Assembly: GCF_964355755.1 (NCBI RefSeq)
Contig: NC_092672.1
Span: 38,374,501 to 38,438,500 of the forward strand
Source of the DNA: Antedon mediterranea
Taxonomy: Eukaryota; Echinodermata; Crinoidea; Comatulida; Antedonidae
Reading direction: 5' to 3'
Length of the DNA: 64,000 nt
The translations under genes and the position numbers were made by a program. The notes below the pieces were generated by a model that was not told the origin of the DNA, ran no database searches, and saw only the letters and a program-made list of their open reading frames with translations. This document shows, one piece after another, positions 1 through 11,527 of this stretch; the stretch's first letter is position 1; every line of letters begins with the position of its first letter.

Positions 1-894
1 TATAAATGGGTTAGTGCCTATGGTAGATTATTAACGTTATTTTTTAAATAAAAAAACACCACCTCACACCAGTGTTTAGTCTCTAGGTTCTAGACGGAGT
101 TGTGACTTAATATTAGTAAAGAGATAAGTACAGACTTGGGGCAAGTATTAAAAGAATGCTTCAGTATGGTGTACCGATTGTGGTTGTAAACGTTTCTGAT
201 GTGAAAGTGAAATGTACTCGTTATGGTGTATACTAAGTACGTACTAAAAAAATCGTAAACAGGCGCGGTTCCTTATGATCTTTTTGAATATAAGTTCTAA
301 GTTGTTGAAATGTGATAACTCCGAACCAACGTGATGATACCACCTCCTGCTCCTTTGTTTGGTCACCTAGGTAGGGGTCCGGAACCGCGACAGAACGAGA
401 ACGGATGGGGACCCTCCAAAGAAATTGCATTTTATTTGTCAGGCATTTGTATGATTTGTTTTTATTTTTTGAATGCGCCTTGAGCATGTGCGCTATAAAA
501 ATCCTGTTATTATTATATTATTATTATTATAGCCCACTACAACTTACGCCAGGTATAAAATAAGCACAGGGGTACTGTGATGGATCAATTAAGAAATATT
601 CATCAATATCAGTTTAACAATAATCGATTTTAACTTTATACTGTAATTTCTCTGTAAATACATTCTAGTCTTGCCAGTGTATGTTAGACGTCAAACCAGA
701 CGTCGTTCTGTATTATGTGCAATATATATGTTTAAGGCTGAGCAACAAAATATGACTAATTATGTAAAATATATCCGTTGATTTATATTTATTGAGTATT
801 CTTCACACCCAAGTTAAGTTCACTAAATACTGTATATAATATATTATATAAAAATTAGCCAATCTCAGCACTTTTGGCTCTATATTTTATATAG
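1..894. other. AT-rich non-coding stretch
   Basis: No supported exon. The 84-codon minus-strand frame at 233-487 lacks splice or coding support. Likely intron or intergenic. Confidence 0.4.
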
Positions 895-3800
895 TATGGC
901 AAAATGGTGACCCTTTTATTAAAAAAAATCACCCCAAAAATGGTCATTAGAACAGGGATTTTGCGACCTTTTTCTTTTTATTGACATAAATGGTTTCTAA
1001 AAACCCGATATTTTGGGCATTTTTCGAAAAAATCCCTGTGCTATAGTTACTACAGGATTTTTTCAAAAAATAGCATTTTATTTTCCGAAATCAATGGTGT
1101 CTATGGCACTATAAGGTGATGATAACGCAATATATGTTCATGTTTATATAGCAATATTATCGCATAAAAATGGAAATTTTCTGGTTGCTATAGCACAATT
1201 AACATGCACAGAACCCATTAGTCGACTCTTCGCATGTTTATTATGCTATAGTAACCATTTATGTCAAAACTGGTTACTATAGCACAATTGACATGCGCAG
1301 AATTCATTATTCGTCTCTGCGCATGTTTATTATGCAATAGTAACCATGTATGTCAAAACTGGTTACTATAGCACAATTGACATGCGCAGAATGCATTATT
1401 CGTCTCTGCGAATGTTTATTATGCAATAGTAACCATTTATGTCAAAAAATAAAAGGGTCGAAAAATCGGCCATTTTTCGAAAATTTTCCTGTACAGGGAT
1501 TTTTTCCAAAAAATTGCCAATTTTCGACCTTTTTATTTTTTCATGAAACTGGTTACTATAGCACAATTAACATGCGCAGAACCCATTAGTCGACTCTGCG
1601 CATGTTTATTATGCTATAGTAACCATTTATGTCAAAACTGGGTTACTATAGCACAATTGACATACGCAGAATTCATTATTCGTCTCTGCGCATGTTTATT
1701 ATGCAATAGTAACCATTTATGTCAAAACTGGTTACTATAGCACAATTGACATGCGTAGAATGCTTTATTCGTCTCTGTGCATGTTTATTATGCAATAGTA
1801 ACCATGTATGTCAAAAAATAAAAGGGTCGAAAATCGGTCATTTTTCGAAAATTTCCCTATACTATAGCACAGGGATTTTTTTCCAAAAAATTGCCAATTT
1901 TCGACCTTTTTATTTTTCGATAAAACTGGTTACTATAGCATAATTAACATGCGCAGAATCCATTATTCGTCTCTGTGCATGTTTATTATGCTATAGTAAC
2001 CATTTATGTCAAAACTGGTTACTATATAATAAATAAATAATAAATAATAAACTGGTTACTATAGCTCAATTGACATGGGCAGAATCCATTATTCGTCTCT
2101 GTTAAAACTGGTTACTATATAATAAATAAATAATAAATAATAAACTGGTTACTATAGCTCAATTGACATGGGCAGAATCCATTATTCGTCTCTGCGCATG
2201 TTTATTATGCAATAGTACCCATTTATGTCAAAACTGGTTACTATAGCACAATTGACATGCGCAGAATCCATTATTCGTCTCTGCGCATGTTAATTGTGCA
2301 ATAGTAACCATTTATGTCAAAAATAAAAGGGTCGAAAAACGGCAATTTTTCGAAAATTTCCCTGTACTATAGTACAGGGATTTTTTCCAAAAAATTGCCA
2401 ATTTTCGACCTTTTTATTTTTGATAAAACTGGTTACTATAGCACAATTAACATGCGCAGAACCCATTAGTCGACTCTGTGCATGTTAATTATGCTATAGT
2501 AACCATTTATGTCAAATATGGTTATGATAGCACAATTGACATGCGCAGAACCCATTATTCGTCTCTGCGCATGTTTATTAGGCAATAGTAACCATTTATG
2601 TCAAAAAATAAAAGGGTCGAAAATCGGCAATTTTTCAAAAATTTCCCTGTACAGTACAGGGATTTTTTTCCAAAAAATTGCAAATTTTCTGGTTACTATA
2701 GCACAATTAACATGCGCAGAACCCATTAGTCGACTCTTCGCATGTTTATTATGCAATAGTAACCATGTATGTCAAAACTGGTTACTATAGCACAATTGAC
2801 ATGCGCAGAATGCATTATTCGTCTCTGCGAATGTTTATTATGCAATAGTAACCATTTATGTCAAAAAATAAAAGGGTCGAAAATCAGCCATTTTTCGAAA
2901 ATTTTCCTGTACTATAGTACAGGGATTTTTTCCAAAAAAATTTTAAATTTTCGACCTTTTTATTTTTTCATGAAACTGGTTACTATAGCACAATTAACAT
3001 GCGCAGAACCCATTAGTCGACTCTGCGCATGTTTATTATGCTATAGTAACCATTTATGTCAAAACTGGGTTACTATAGCACAATTGACATGCGCAGAATT
3101 GATTATTCGTCTCTGCGCATGTTTATTATGCAATAGTAACCATTTATGTCAAAACTGGTTACTATAGCACAATTGACGTGCGCAGAACCCATTATTCGTC
3201 TCTGCGCATGTTTATTATGCAATAGTAACCATTTATGTCAAAAAATAAAAGGGTCGAAAATCGGCCATTTTTCGAAAATTTCCCTGTACTATAGTACAGG
3301 GATTTTTTCCAAAAAAATTTCAAATTTTCGACCTTTTTATTTTTCGATAAAACTGGTTACTATAGCACAATTAACATGCGCAGAACCCATTAGTCGACTC
3401 TGCGCATGTTTATTATGCTATAGTAACCATTTATGTCAAATATGGTTATGATAGCACAATTGACATGCGCAGAACCCATTATTCGTCTCTGCGCATGTTT
3501 ATTATGCAATAGTAACCATTTATGTCAAAACTGGTTACTATAGCACAATTGACATGCGCAGAATCCATTATTCGTCTCTGCGCATGTTTATTATGCAATA
3601 GTAACCATTTATGTCAAAAAATAAAAGGGTCCTAAATCGGCCATTTTTGGAAAATTTTTCCACATAACAGGTTTCGATAGCACTTATGATGATAACGCAA
3701 TATATGTTCATATATAGCAATATTATCGTATGGTATTTTAAAAACCCGATATTTTGGCCTTTTTTTCGAATAAATCCTTATACTATAATACAGGATTTTT

Positions 3801-3960
3801 TTTCGAAAAATTGGCATTTTTTTACCCTTTCATTTTTCGACAAAGCTGGTTTCTATGGCAATATAAGATAATAACGCAATATATGTTCATATATAGCAAT
3901 CGCATACAAATGGAATTTTAAAAACCCGATATTTTTGCTATTTTTCGACCTTTTATATAC
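895..3960. repeat. Composite palindromic tandem array
   Basis: About 20 copies of a roughly 90-bp unit, each an imperfect hairpin: GGTTACTATAGCA pairs with TGCTATAGTAACC, and ACATGCGCAGA with TCTGCGCATGT. They alternate irregularly with a second roughly 100-bp palindrome (GTCGAAAAT ... ATTTTCGAC around CCCTGTACTATAGTACAGGG). The flanks (1092-1180, 3667-3940) are diverged versions with AACGCAATATATGTTCAT. Short plus-strand frames such as LVTIAQLTCAE are repeat by-products. Confidence 0.9.
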
Positions 3961-4662
3961 AAAATTACAATGTTAACGTGATTCTTTTTAAATAATGAAT
4001 ATTATTTATTATTTTAAATTATTATTCAATTTAAAATGAATATGCAAACTTTAAACCTGACAATCAATATATTGCTTTTATTTCATTAAATTGATTGAAC
4101 CAACTTTTTAAGAAATGTAGGGTAAATTAATGTTGGTGTATCATAGGCATATTCCTAAACACATTGTCACATGGGACCTGGTTTGTTTAAACATATATTA
4201 TTTGTTTTAGTACTGTAGCAAATATGTCTAAAGTACTGTTTAAAATAAACTATTATATAATTAGTTTCTTTTTCAAATTTTGGTGGACTAAGTTAATTAG
4301 TAGCTAATTTTATAACAATGGTCATATGGACAGCTTAACAGTATCATATCCTTAAAATTACTACATTTGTACAATTATTTATAATCATAGCTAAATGCAT
4401 TCATGTTTATACCAATTTACACGAATCCATAATGTTAACCAAAATGGTTTATATATTTTGTAGTTCTTATTCTATTCTGAGGTACTCTTGATAGATATTT
4501 TGTAGTTCTTATTCTATTCTGAGGTACTCTTGATAGATATGTTGTATCTCTGGCTGTTTGTATGGAGACAAGACATAAGTGAGTTCACACAATAAAATAC
4601 TGCTTAGTTCAGAAAGCAATACAAGATTGATGAAAACAATTCAGTTTCAACTTGACGTTGTA
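3961..4662. other. AT-rich stretch with a two-copy 41-bp repeat
   Basis: Two direct copies of a TTGTAGTTCTTATTCTATTC unit at about 4461-4541; nothing else supported. Confidence 0.5.
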
Positions 4663-5112
4663 CAGTAGGCCTTATCTGACGTTGTACAGTAGGCCTTATC
4701 TGACGTAGTAAAGTAGGCCTTACCTTACGTTGTACAGTAGGCCTTACCTTACGTTGTACAGTAGGCCTTACCTTACGTTGTACAGTAGGCCTTACCTTAC
4801 GTTGTACAGTAGGCCTTACCTTACGTTGTACAGTAGGCCTTACCTTACGTTGTACAGTAGGCCTTACCTTACGTTGTACAGTAGGCCTTATCTGACGTTG
4901 TACAGTAGGCCTTATCTGACGTAGTAAAGTAGGCCTTACCTTACGTTGTACAGTAGGCCTTACCTTACGTTGTACAGTAGGCCTTACCTTACGTTGTACA
5001 GTAGGCCTTACCTTACGTTGTACAGTAGGCCTTATCTGACGTTGTACAGTAGGCCTTACCTTACGTTGTACAGTAGGCCTTACCTTACGTTGTACAGTAG
5101 GCCTTACCTTGC
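4656..5112. repeat. 24-bp minisatellite, about 19 copies
   Basis: Unit GTTGTACAGTAGGCCTTACC plus TTAC. Because 24 is divisible by 3 it creates spurious open frames on both strands (KVRPTVQR on minus). Variant units with GTAGTAAAG at 4705 and 4921 are exactly 216 bp (9 units) apart, showing a higher-order duplication. Confidence 0.95.
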
Positions 5113-5597
5113 TCCCAAATACCACTGCCATTAAACATTATAGTACTCAGAAATGCAAATTATCAATTATCTTCATGGTCTTCATGGTAATTTTCCGTAG
5201 CTATGAGAATGTTTAGGAACACTGTGATGCTTTTTCAACAAATCCTTTAGAAAATAAAAACAAAACAAAAAAATTGTATTTATTTATTTATTCAGATTTT
5301 GTTTAGTTTATTTGTAGTGATTTTATGTAGCCTACAGAAATGCTGTAATTGTACCTATTAACCTATTAATAATATTGTTTGTAGGCACTTTCAGCATATA
5401 TTTATGTTTGTTAATGAAGGAAAAATGTTTTTTGATTGATTGATTGATTGAAAGTACTGAATTATAAAGTGCACTATTGTACAATTTCTCAATACTGTAG
5501 AACCACCATTAAAGGGACACCCTCGCTCGACGGGGACAAAGAAAATGTGCAAATAGTAGGGGTATCTGAATGGATCCCTCCTTAACAGAAAAGTGTT

Positions 5598-6033
5598 AGA
5601 AGTGTACCCAGAATGAGGGCTTTTACTGTATTCTGTTAGAAGTGTACCCAGCATGAGGGCTTTTACTGTATTCTGTTAGAAGTGTACCAAGCATGAGGGC
5701 TTTTACTGTATTCTGTTAGAAGTGTACCCAGCATGAGGGCTTTTACTGTATTCTGTTAGAAGTGTACCCAGCATGAGGGCTTTTACTGTATTCTGTTAGA
5801 AGTGTACCCAGCATGAGGGCTTTTACTGTATTCTGTTAGGTACCCAGCATGAGGGCTTTTACTGTATTCTGTTAGAAGTGTACCCAGCATGAGGGCTTTT
5901 ACTGTATTCTGTTAGAAGTGTACCCAGCATGAGGGCTTTTACTGTATTCTGTTAGAAGTGTACCCAGCATGAGGGCTTTTACTGTATTCTGTTAGAAGTG
6001 TACCCAGCATGAGGGCGTTTACTGTATTCTGTT
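5598..6033. repeat. 40-bp minisatellite, about 11 copies
   Basis: Unit AGAAGTGTACCCAGCATGAG plus a 20-bp second half; one copy lacks AGAAGTG. Not CRISPR: there are no unique spacers. Confidence 0.95.
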
Positions 6034-6056
6034 TGTCAGGGATGGTTTAATATGAC

Positions 6057-6122
6057 ATACTTACTCCCTCTGCTGACTGGAGTAAAACTAACTTACTCCC
6101 TCTGCTGACTGGAGTAAAACTA
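6057..6122. repeat. 32-bp direct repeat, two copies
   Basis: TTACTCCCTCTGCTGACTGG units adjacent to the 40-bp array. Confidence 0.8.
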
Positions 6123-6479
6123 ACAGGTATATGGTGTATTCATAGTTTTGTTAACCATTCACTACAGTGTTAATATTTCACACCATGGGGTAACTTGGAA
6201 CAGCCAAAACTGACCAATCAGATGTCAGAATGTCTTTCTATGACTTTTCTTCTCGGATAAGAACTATAAACCGTAGGTCCAGTGTACACAACTGTGCACT
6301 TTAAAGAACCTAGTACATCTTCCGAGATGAGTAGAGGGTTACCCCGGTGTATCACCCTCTGAGAGACCAGTCTTTGACTGAAGAGGTCGCCCAGTATAAA
6401 TATAAAACAAACAAATATGACAAGACACTGACCAACAGAATACATATTGAATACAAGATACAGATATGTATTAGGTTAC

Positions 6480-6521
6480 CTTTTGTCGTAGTTCATTCCT
6501 CTGTTGTTCCTTGTCTTCCAG
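6480..6521 (-). CDS. Coiled-coil block 2 exon 8
   Basis: TTCTGACAG acceptor and GTAACC donor, phase 0-0. Fourteen codons: LEDKEQQRNELRQK. Confidence 0.6.
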
Positions 6522-9500
6522 CTGTCAGAAAAACAATCAGTAAATAATTTAAAGTATTTTTTTAATAGTTTTAATACATTTTTTCTGAAATTAATATTAA
6601 AAACTGAAACAAATATATTTCTAGGTTTGTTTTGGTATTTGGTCTAACTAAGGTGTTAACATTTTAAGTAAAAGATATGATGTATTAAGTATATATTTAG
6701 CATCTCTGCAAACTCATAATTTAATTAAAAATCAAATTGGATGAATATTTTCAGACACTGTCCACAATAGTCAGGGGTAATATCATGATATTTCCTTTAT
6801 CTCACCTTTGATACTGTTTCTAATTCATCAACCAACAAGTGACTAGAGTTCAAATCGCGTTTCAATGTTACATTCTCATGACGTAGAAGCTTTATTTTTT
6901 CTTGTAAATGTCTTAGTAACTTGACAGTGTTGGCGTCTTGTGGCGATGGACTAGCACTCCTGTCCTGTAAGAAACAAGAATAGGCAATACATTTTAGATG
7001 TATGTTGCACTCAGTAAAACTACAGTTGAACACCTTTTTTATTTTTTTATTTTTTTTTCAATTTAATTTATTCAATTTATGATCAATCAATCAATATTAA
7101 GAACTAAAGTGCTTCACCAATCTTATATCAAAGATAGTGTGATATAATAACTCTCACTTTTTTTCGTGAAAAGTACAAGACTGCACATGGCATAATTATT
7201 TATTTCTAGGTAAATGAATAAATTAATTAAATGAAAGAATCTTACAGAGTTTGCTGATCTTCTAAGTGGTGTGTGATGTGAATCTTGCATCCTCCTAAAA
7301 AAAGAAAAAAATAGATGATGACCCTATTATGGATACCGATTGAGAAGATTTGATTGAGGCTATTGAGGGAGGACACAACAATTCCCAAAAGCCCCACATC
7401 GTATTCTCAAAGCCAATTTTCCACTGCGCATGCGTATAAGCTGACGCTTTTGATTCGCGCAAACAAATTCGCCTAGTGGCAAATCGGCTTTAGAATGCAT
7501 TTTCCAATAATATCTCTTTTATACATTTCTAGGTATACAACAACTGATCACATTATATAGGAATTTATATTGCTAAATATAATTGTTTGCAGTTTTATAA
7601 ATAAATACTTTTTCAATTTTGAGTTAGTGACCGACCGACCGACATAGTGAGCTATAGTTACGTTGCACGTGACTAAAAATTGATAACCAAATGCTAAAAT
7701 ACCAATGTTTTATCCACATAAAACTTTTCATTAATTAGTACTAATATCAAAAACTTACACCTGTAATTCTTTGTTAAGTTCTTCCTCAAACTTCTTTGCC
7801 ATTTTGAGAGCTGTTTCCTCCTTCCATAGTGTCATTCCTTTTTGTACTTGTATCATCTCTTTGTCTTTTTCAACTAGTCTTCCTTGTAATGCTGATTCAG
7901 TAGCTTTTAGTTTGGCCACAGTCTGCTGTAAGGATTCTATCTCATCTGTATGATCCTAAAAAACAACAGGTTTTAAAAATCAAGTTGAATATAAATTGAC
8001 ATTTTTATCTCTTATAAGGAAATCAAATTTGGATCCACTTTTAATATTATATTATTTATTTAGTATTATTATCTACCACTTTACAAATAGCAACTCTTAG
8101 TAAGCTGTCTAAAAAATAACTAATAATATGTCAGAAGAACATTGAATCTTTTATTTTGAAAGTTTATTTAGGGAATTAAATGGAGATCAAATTTATTACA
8201 TAATACCACTAAAATAAAAAATAAATAAACACCATATCTAGTCTGTCTTTCATCGCTTGTAAACTTGAAGAACTTTCTAAAGATCTGTTTTTCTTCTCCT
8301 TTTCCTAATAAAATTGAAGTCAAAAAAGAAGTGAAAAACAAAACGTAATAAATAACAAATATACACAAATACTCTACTGAATGCAAGTCTTACAATTTGA
8401 AACTAAAAACAATTAATACATACCCGTACTTTACTTGCTTTTAAGTTGATGCGCTTTTGTTTATCCAAACTTTGTTTTAATTCTTGCAGCTTGTTGCGCA
8501 AGTCTTCGTTGCATCCTTTTATGTTACCAAGGGCAGACATCAACTGGACTTTGCTGGAGATTTCTGTGTCTGACCCACTGGATGATGTTTTGCCATTGGT
8601 CATTGCTCCCTTATGTGCGCTAAAAAATGATTAAAAATCGGCTAATTATTAGATTTTCTTTTACAGTTGATATGGTGAGTTAAATCGACCACTTTCAATG
8701 AACAGCTTACCCTATTAAGACTTTCTTGGATGATACACCCAGTGCTTGGCTAGTTTTCTTACATTCTTCATTCATTTCCATAACTAGTGACCTGCTAGTT
8801 CTCTCATAATCCCTCAATACTTCTCTTTCACGTTCTTTGTTCTTTTGTATTTCTGATTTTAATATTTTTATTTCTTCATCTTTTGCTCTTTCAGATTCTT
8901 TCAACTTTTGTAGTTCTTTTGTCTTTTCCTGAAAAAAAAATGTATTGTACATCAGATTAATGGAAATATTAGACAGTTGCAATGTGGAAGTCAGAAGTGT
9001 GTAGGTTTGCAGTAGGTCTGCTGCTATACAATAACACGCCAACTGAATTATAAATTGCAAGCAAAGATTTTTAAATATAAAAACGTTTAGTGATTGAAAT
9101 GTGACAAAGCATCCTCACTCTTAATCCTTCTGTACATGTTTTTAATAAGTCCACACTTCTTTGCAGTTGAATTTGAGTTTTCAATAAGAGTTCACTTTGA
9201 TCATAACAACTTGTTGTTGAAATGGAAGAGTCTAGCTTCTCCTGACTCAAATTTAATGTAACATCATGCTCATCATCTAAAACATTGAATGGAACATGCT
9301 CATCATCTAAGGCATTGAATGCAACATGCTTATCATCTGAAGCATTGAATGGAACATGCTCATCATCTGAAGCATTGAATGGAACATGCTCATCATCTGA
9401 AGAATTAAATGGAATATGCTCATCATCTGAAGCAGTTCCATTTGTACAAAATGTGGAATTTTTGCTTTTATTATCATGGACACCCATTTCTCCGCTATTA

Positions 9501-9781
9501 TCATCATTTTTTGTATATTCATCAACTTTTTCATTTATAAAGTCTTGGCCATCTTGCAGACCATCGGTAGCATCTGATTGGCTACTTTCTGATTTTCTAC
9601 TTTCTGATTTATCATTGGTATATGATTGTGATTGGTCAGTCTTTAGCGTATCCTTGAAATATGGTTGATTGTTTTCTTGATTCTCTTGCAGACCATTACA
9701 GTCTTCTGATTGGCTGTTCTTTAGCCCATTGCTGTCGTCTGAATTAGAGGCTATTTCTGAAACTGGTGATGCCGACTCCAT
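6480..9781 (-). CDS. Coiled-coil protein, block 2 (8 exons, 3' end not found)
   Basis: Eight exons join in phase into 530 residues. Exon 1 (9119-9781) starts with ATG (MESASPVSEIASNSDDSNGL) and encodes an acidic, disordered head with six copies of a decapeptide near DDEHVPFNAS. The rest is coiled coil (LQKLKESERAKDEEIKILKS, TLWKEETALKMAKKFEEELN, LRHLQEKIKLLRHENVTLKR). Exon 1 ends in phase 0 as does the last exon of block 1, so both can feed exon 2 at 8928. Block 2 may therefore be a separate gene or a downstream promoter form of the same gene. The last exon I can support ends in phase 0 at 6480; further exons would lie across the tandem arrays at 6.1-4.6 kb or outside the window. No family assignment. 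Confidence 0.75.
6806..6964 (-). CDS. Coiled-coil block 2 exon 7
   Basis: Phase 0-0, 53 codons. Encodes SPSPQDANTVKLLRHLQEK and LRHENVTLKRDLN. Confidence 0.8.
7246..7294 (-). CDS. Coiled-coil block 2 exon 6
   Basis: Phase 2 in, 0 out, 49 bases. Encodes RMQDSHHTPLRRSANS. Confidence 0.6.
7622..7676. repeat. Short dispersed repeat end
   Basis: GACCGACCGACATAGTGAGC followed by ACGTTGCACGTGACTAAAAA. The same end occurs at about 47489-47551, so it marks a transposon terminus; the class is not certain. Confidence 0.45.
7759..7955 (-). CDS. Coiled-coil block 2 exon 5
   Basis: Phase 0 in, 2 out using GTAAGT at 7758. An alternative donor two bases earlier would put the next exon into a frame with a stop. 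Encodes TLWKEETALKMAKKFEEELN. Confidence 0.75.
8233..8304 (-). CDS. Coiled-coil block 2 exon 4
   Basis: Phase 0-0, 24 codons: EKEKKNRSLESSSSLQAMKD. Missed by simple ORF calling because it is short. Confidence 0.65.
8430..8619 (-). CDS. Coiled-coil block 2 exon 3
   Basis: Phase 2 in, 0 out. Encodes SSKVQLMSALGNIKGCNEDL. Two overlapping donors exist; GTACGG keeps the phase for the next exon. Confidence 0.75.
8711..8928 (-). CDS. Coiled-coil block 2 exon 2
   Basis: Phase 0 in, 2 out, donor GTAAGC. Encodes EKTKELQKLKESERAKDEEI. Confidence 0.8.
9119..9781 (-). CDS. Coiled-coil block 2 exon 1 (acidic head)
   Basis: ATG at 9779-9781, donor GTGAGG after 9119, phase 0 out. Contains a 30-bp coding minisatellite at about 9255-9440. 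An acceptor-like TTAG sits one base before the ATG. Confidence 0.75.
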
Positions 9782-11395
9782 TCTAATATTCCCAATAATA
9801 TGAAACCATAAACAATATTTGTATGTTTATAATATACAACACATTCTAAATAGTATAGGAAAACAGAGAGAGTAACACAGCTCATTCTAAGTTTACAGGT
9901 AAGAATTATGAGAAGTTATATATATGCAAAGTCTGGGAAACCAAGATATACAAGAAATATGCTTTATTTTCTATTAAATGGCAGTCACTAGAATTGAACA
10001 AGCACTCTGGGCTTAGGAGGTGACATGTGGCCACCAAATGTGTAACACCACTAGATAATTAGTAATGTACTTATATCAAGTACATTTATCATCATAAGTT
10101 AATAAATTATTATGCTATGAGACTATTATTAATGTAAACTTAACTATCATTAAGTAGAAGGCCCTAGCAGGCGCTAACGCCACACTAATATTCATGTCTC
10201 TTATAAAGAATTCAAGCAAATAAGTAATGAAATACAATTACTTGTATAATCCCAAGGACAGGCACCACTTACCAGTGAATGTAATCAGCATAAAAGTACT
10301 TAGCATTTGGTAATCATGCACAAAGATGTTGTTGAACAATATATTAATTACATTTTAATGGATCATTACAAATTTATAAGTACACAAACTTATATAGCTT
10401 CGTTTGACTTAACTACCCTTTTACTCTTCCAAAACAACCAGAGTAATTTTTGAAATTAAATTCAACTTAAATATTCTAGAGCTCTGACGAAGGCATTATT
10501 TAGAACTATATTAGAAAAAACAATTAAATCTCTATTCTAACTAAAAAACTGACTTAAAAAATTCAAACCAAAATGGAATGAAGTTGAATACAAGCACAAA
10601 CTTAAACTCCACTCATCCTGAATAATATCAAAGAGTCTTTACAGTCCATCAGTTGTACTTTACAAACCAAACAACTCAACGAACATTGAGCAGCATTGGG
10701 TCAAACCTCAAATCTAAGGTCAACATCTTAAAACAGCAGAGAATACAAATCATTTTGAGTCTCCTATCTGTGTGTGTTTACATTCAACAATGATAGGCAA
10801 TGAATTGAGCCCTCACATTTCTTCACAATGTGTTCACAAACAGACATGTGTGTTTAGTGCATTTACCCATGACACGAACAGACCACTGTTACTATGGTAT
10901 GTTTACACAACAAACTATCTTTATAAAGGTGAAAAGTTATTCACTCACGTGCAATTTGTATTTTGATCAATTACATTTTACAGAAAACTAGATATTTTTG
11001 AGATGTAGATTTCATTGGAGAGCTGATATAAGTAATAGTTAAATAGTTAGTTAAATTGAAGAACCTCATGAATTATATACAGCATTTTCTGTGCTAGGAT
11101 TTGAAAAAACAATGATCTTGTTCTCAGAAAGCAATGATTGTGATTTTTGTATATAAGTTCACACTTTTGGAAAAAAAAGTGTTTTAATGTGCTTTCTGGC
11201 TAAGCTACATTCACATTTCATCGGAGCTGTTTTTTCAATTATTTAACAACAGGGCACCATCTTCCTTCCGTGAAACAAAGTGTGAATGCACCTTTATGCA
11301 TGATTATTTCTTGATTTAAATAGAATGTTTTGTGCACAATAGTAAAATAAATGATAAAATTAAACATATTGATGATGACAACAATGATCTTTTAC
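9782..11395. other. Intron or inter-block region of the coiled-coil locus
   Basis: No exon supported. If block 2 is an independent transcript its promoter and 5' UTR should lie here. Confidence 0.4.
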
Positions 11396-11527
11396 CTGAT
11401 TAAACTCCTGCCTCATCTCTTCTAGATCAGTTTGTCTTTCTTGACGGGCTTCTTCTCTGATCTTTGACACTGCCTCTACTTTTTGCCGATGCATTGTCAG
11501 GTTTTCTTGACGCAGACTGTCCAATTC
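11396..11527 (-). CDS. Coiled-coil block 1 exon 11
   Basis: Phase 0-0, 44 codons. Encodes ELDSLRQENLTMHRQKVEAV and EMRQEFNQ. Confidence 0.8.

Noticed and set aside
233-487. Minus-strand ORF of 84 residues at the left edge
   Set aside because: No splice sites or conserved composition; looks like repeat-derived sequence.
1350-3451. Series of plus-strand ORFs reading LVTIAQLTCAE and RLCACLLCNSNH
   Set aside because: They repeat with the palindromic array and include its hairpin arms; no splice or coding signature.
4604-5131. 175-residue minus-strand ORF of KVRPTVQR repeats, and mirror plus-strand ORFs
   Set aside because: A 24-bp minisatellite is open on both strands by arithmetic.
5598-6033. 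CRISPR-like regular 40-bp array
   Set aside because: Pure tandem repeat without unique spacers, in a eukaryotic genome.
6218-6445. Possible further exon of the coiled-coil gene
   Set aside because: The frame is not coiled coil; it resembles a dispersed repeat (AGAACCTAGTACATCTTCCG).
7246-7294. Reading this exon in phase 0 from 7955
   Set aside because: That frame hits TAG; the GTAAGT donor two bases on gives phase 2 and an open frame.
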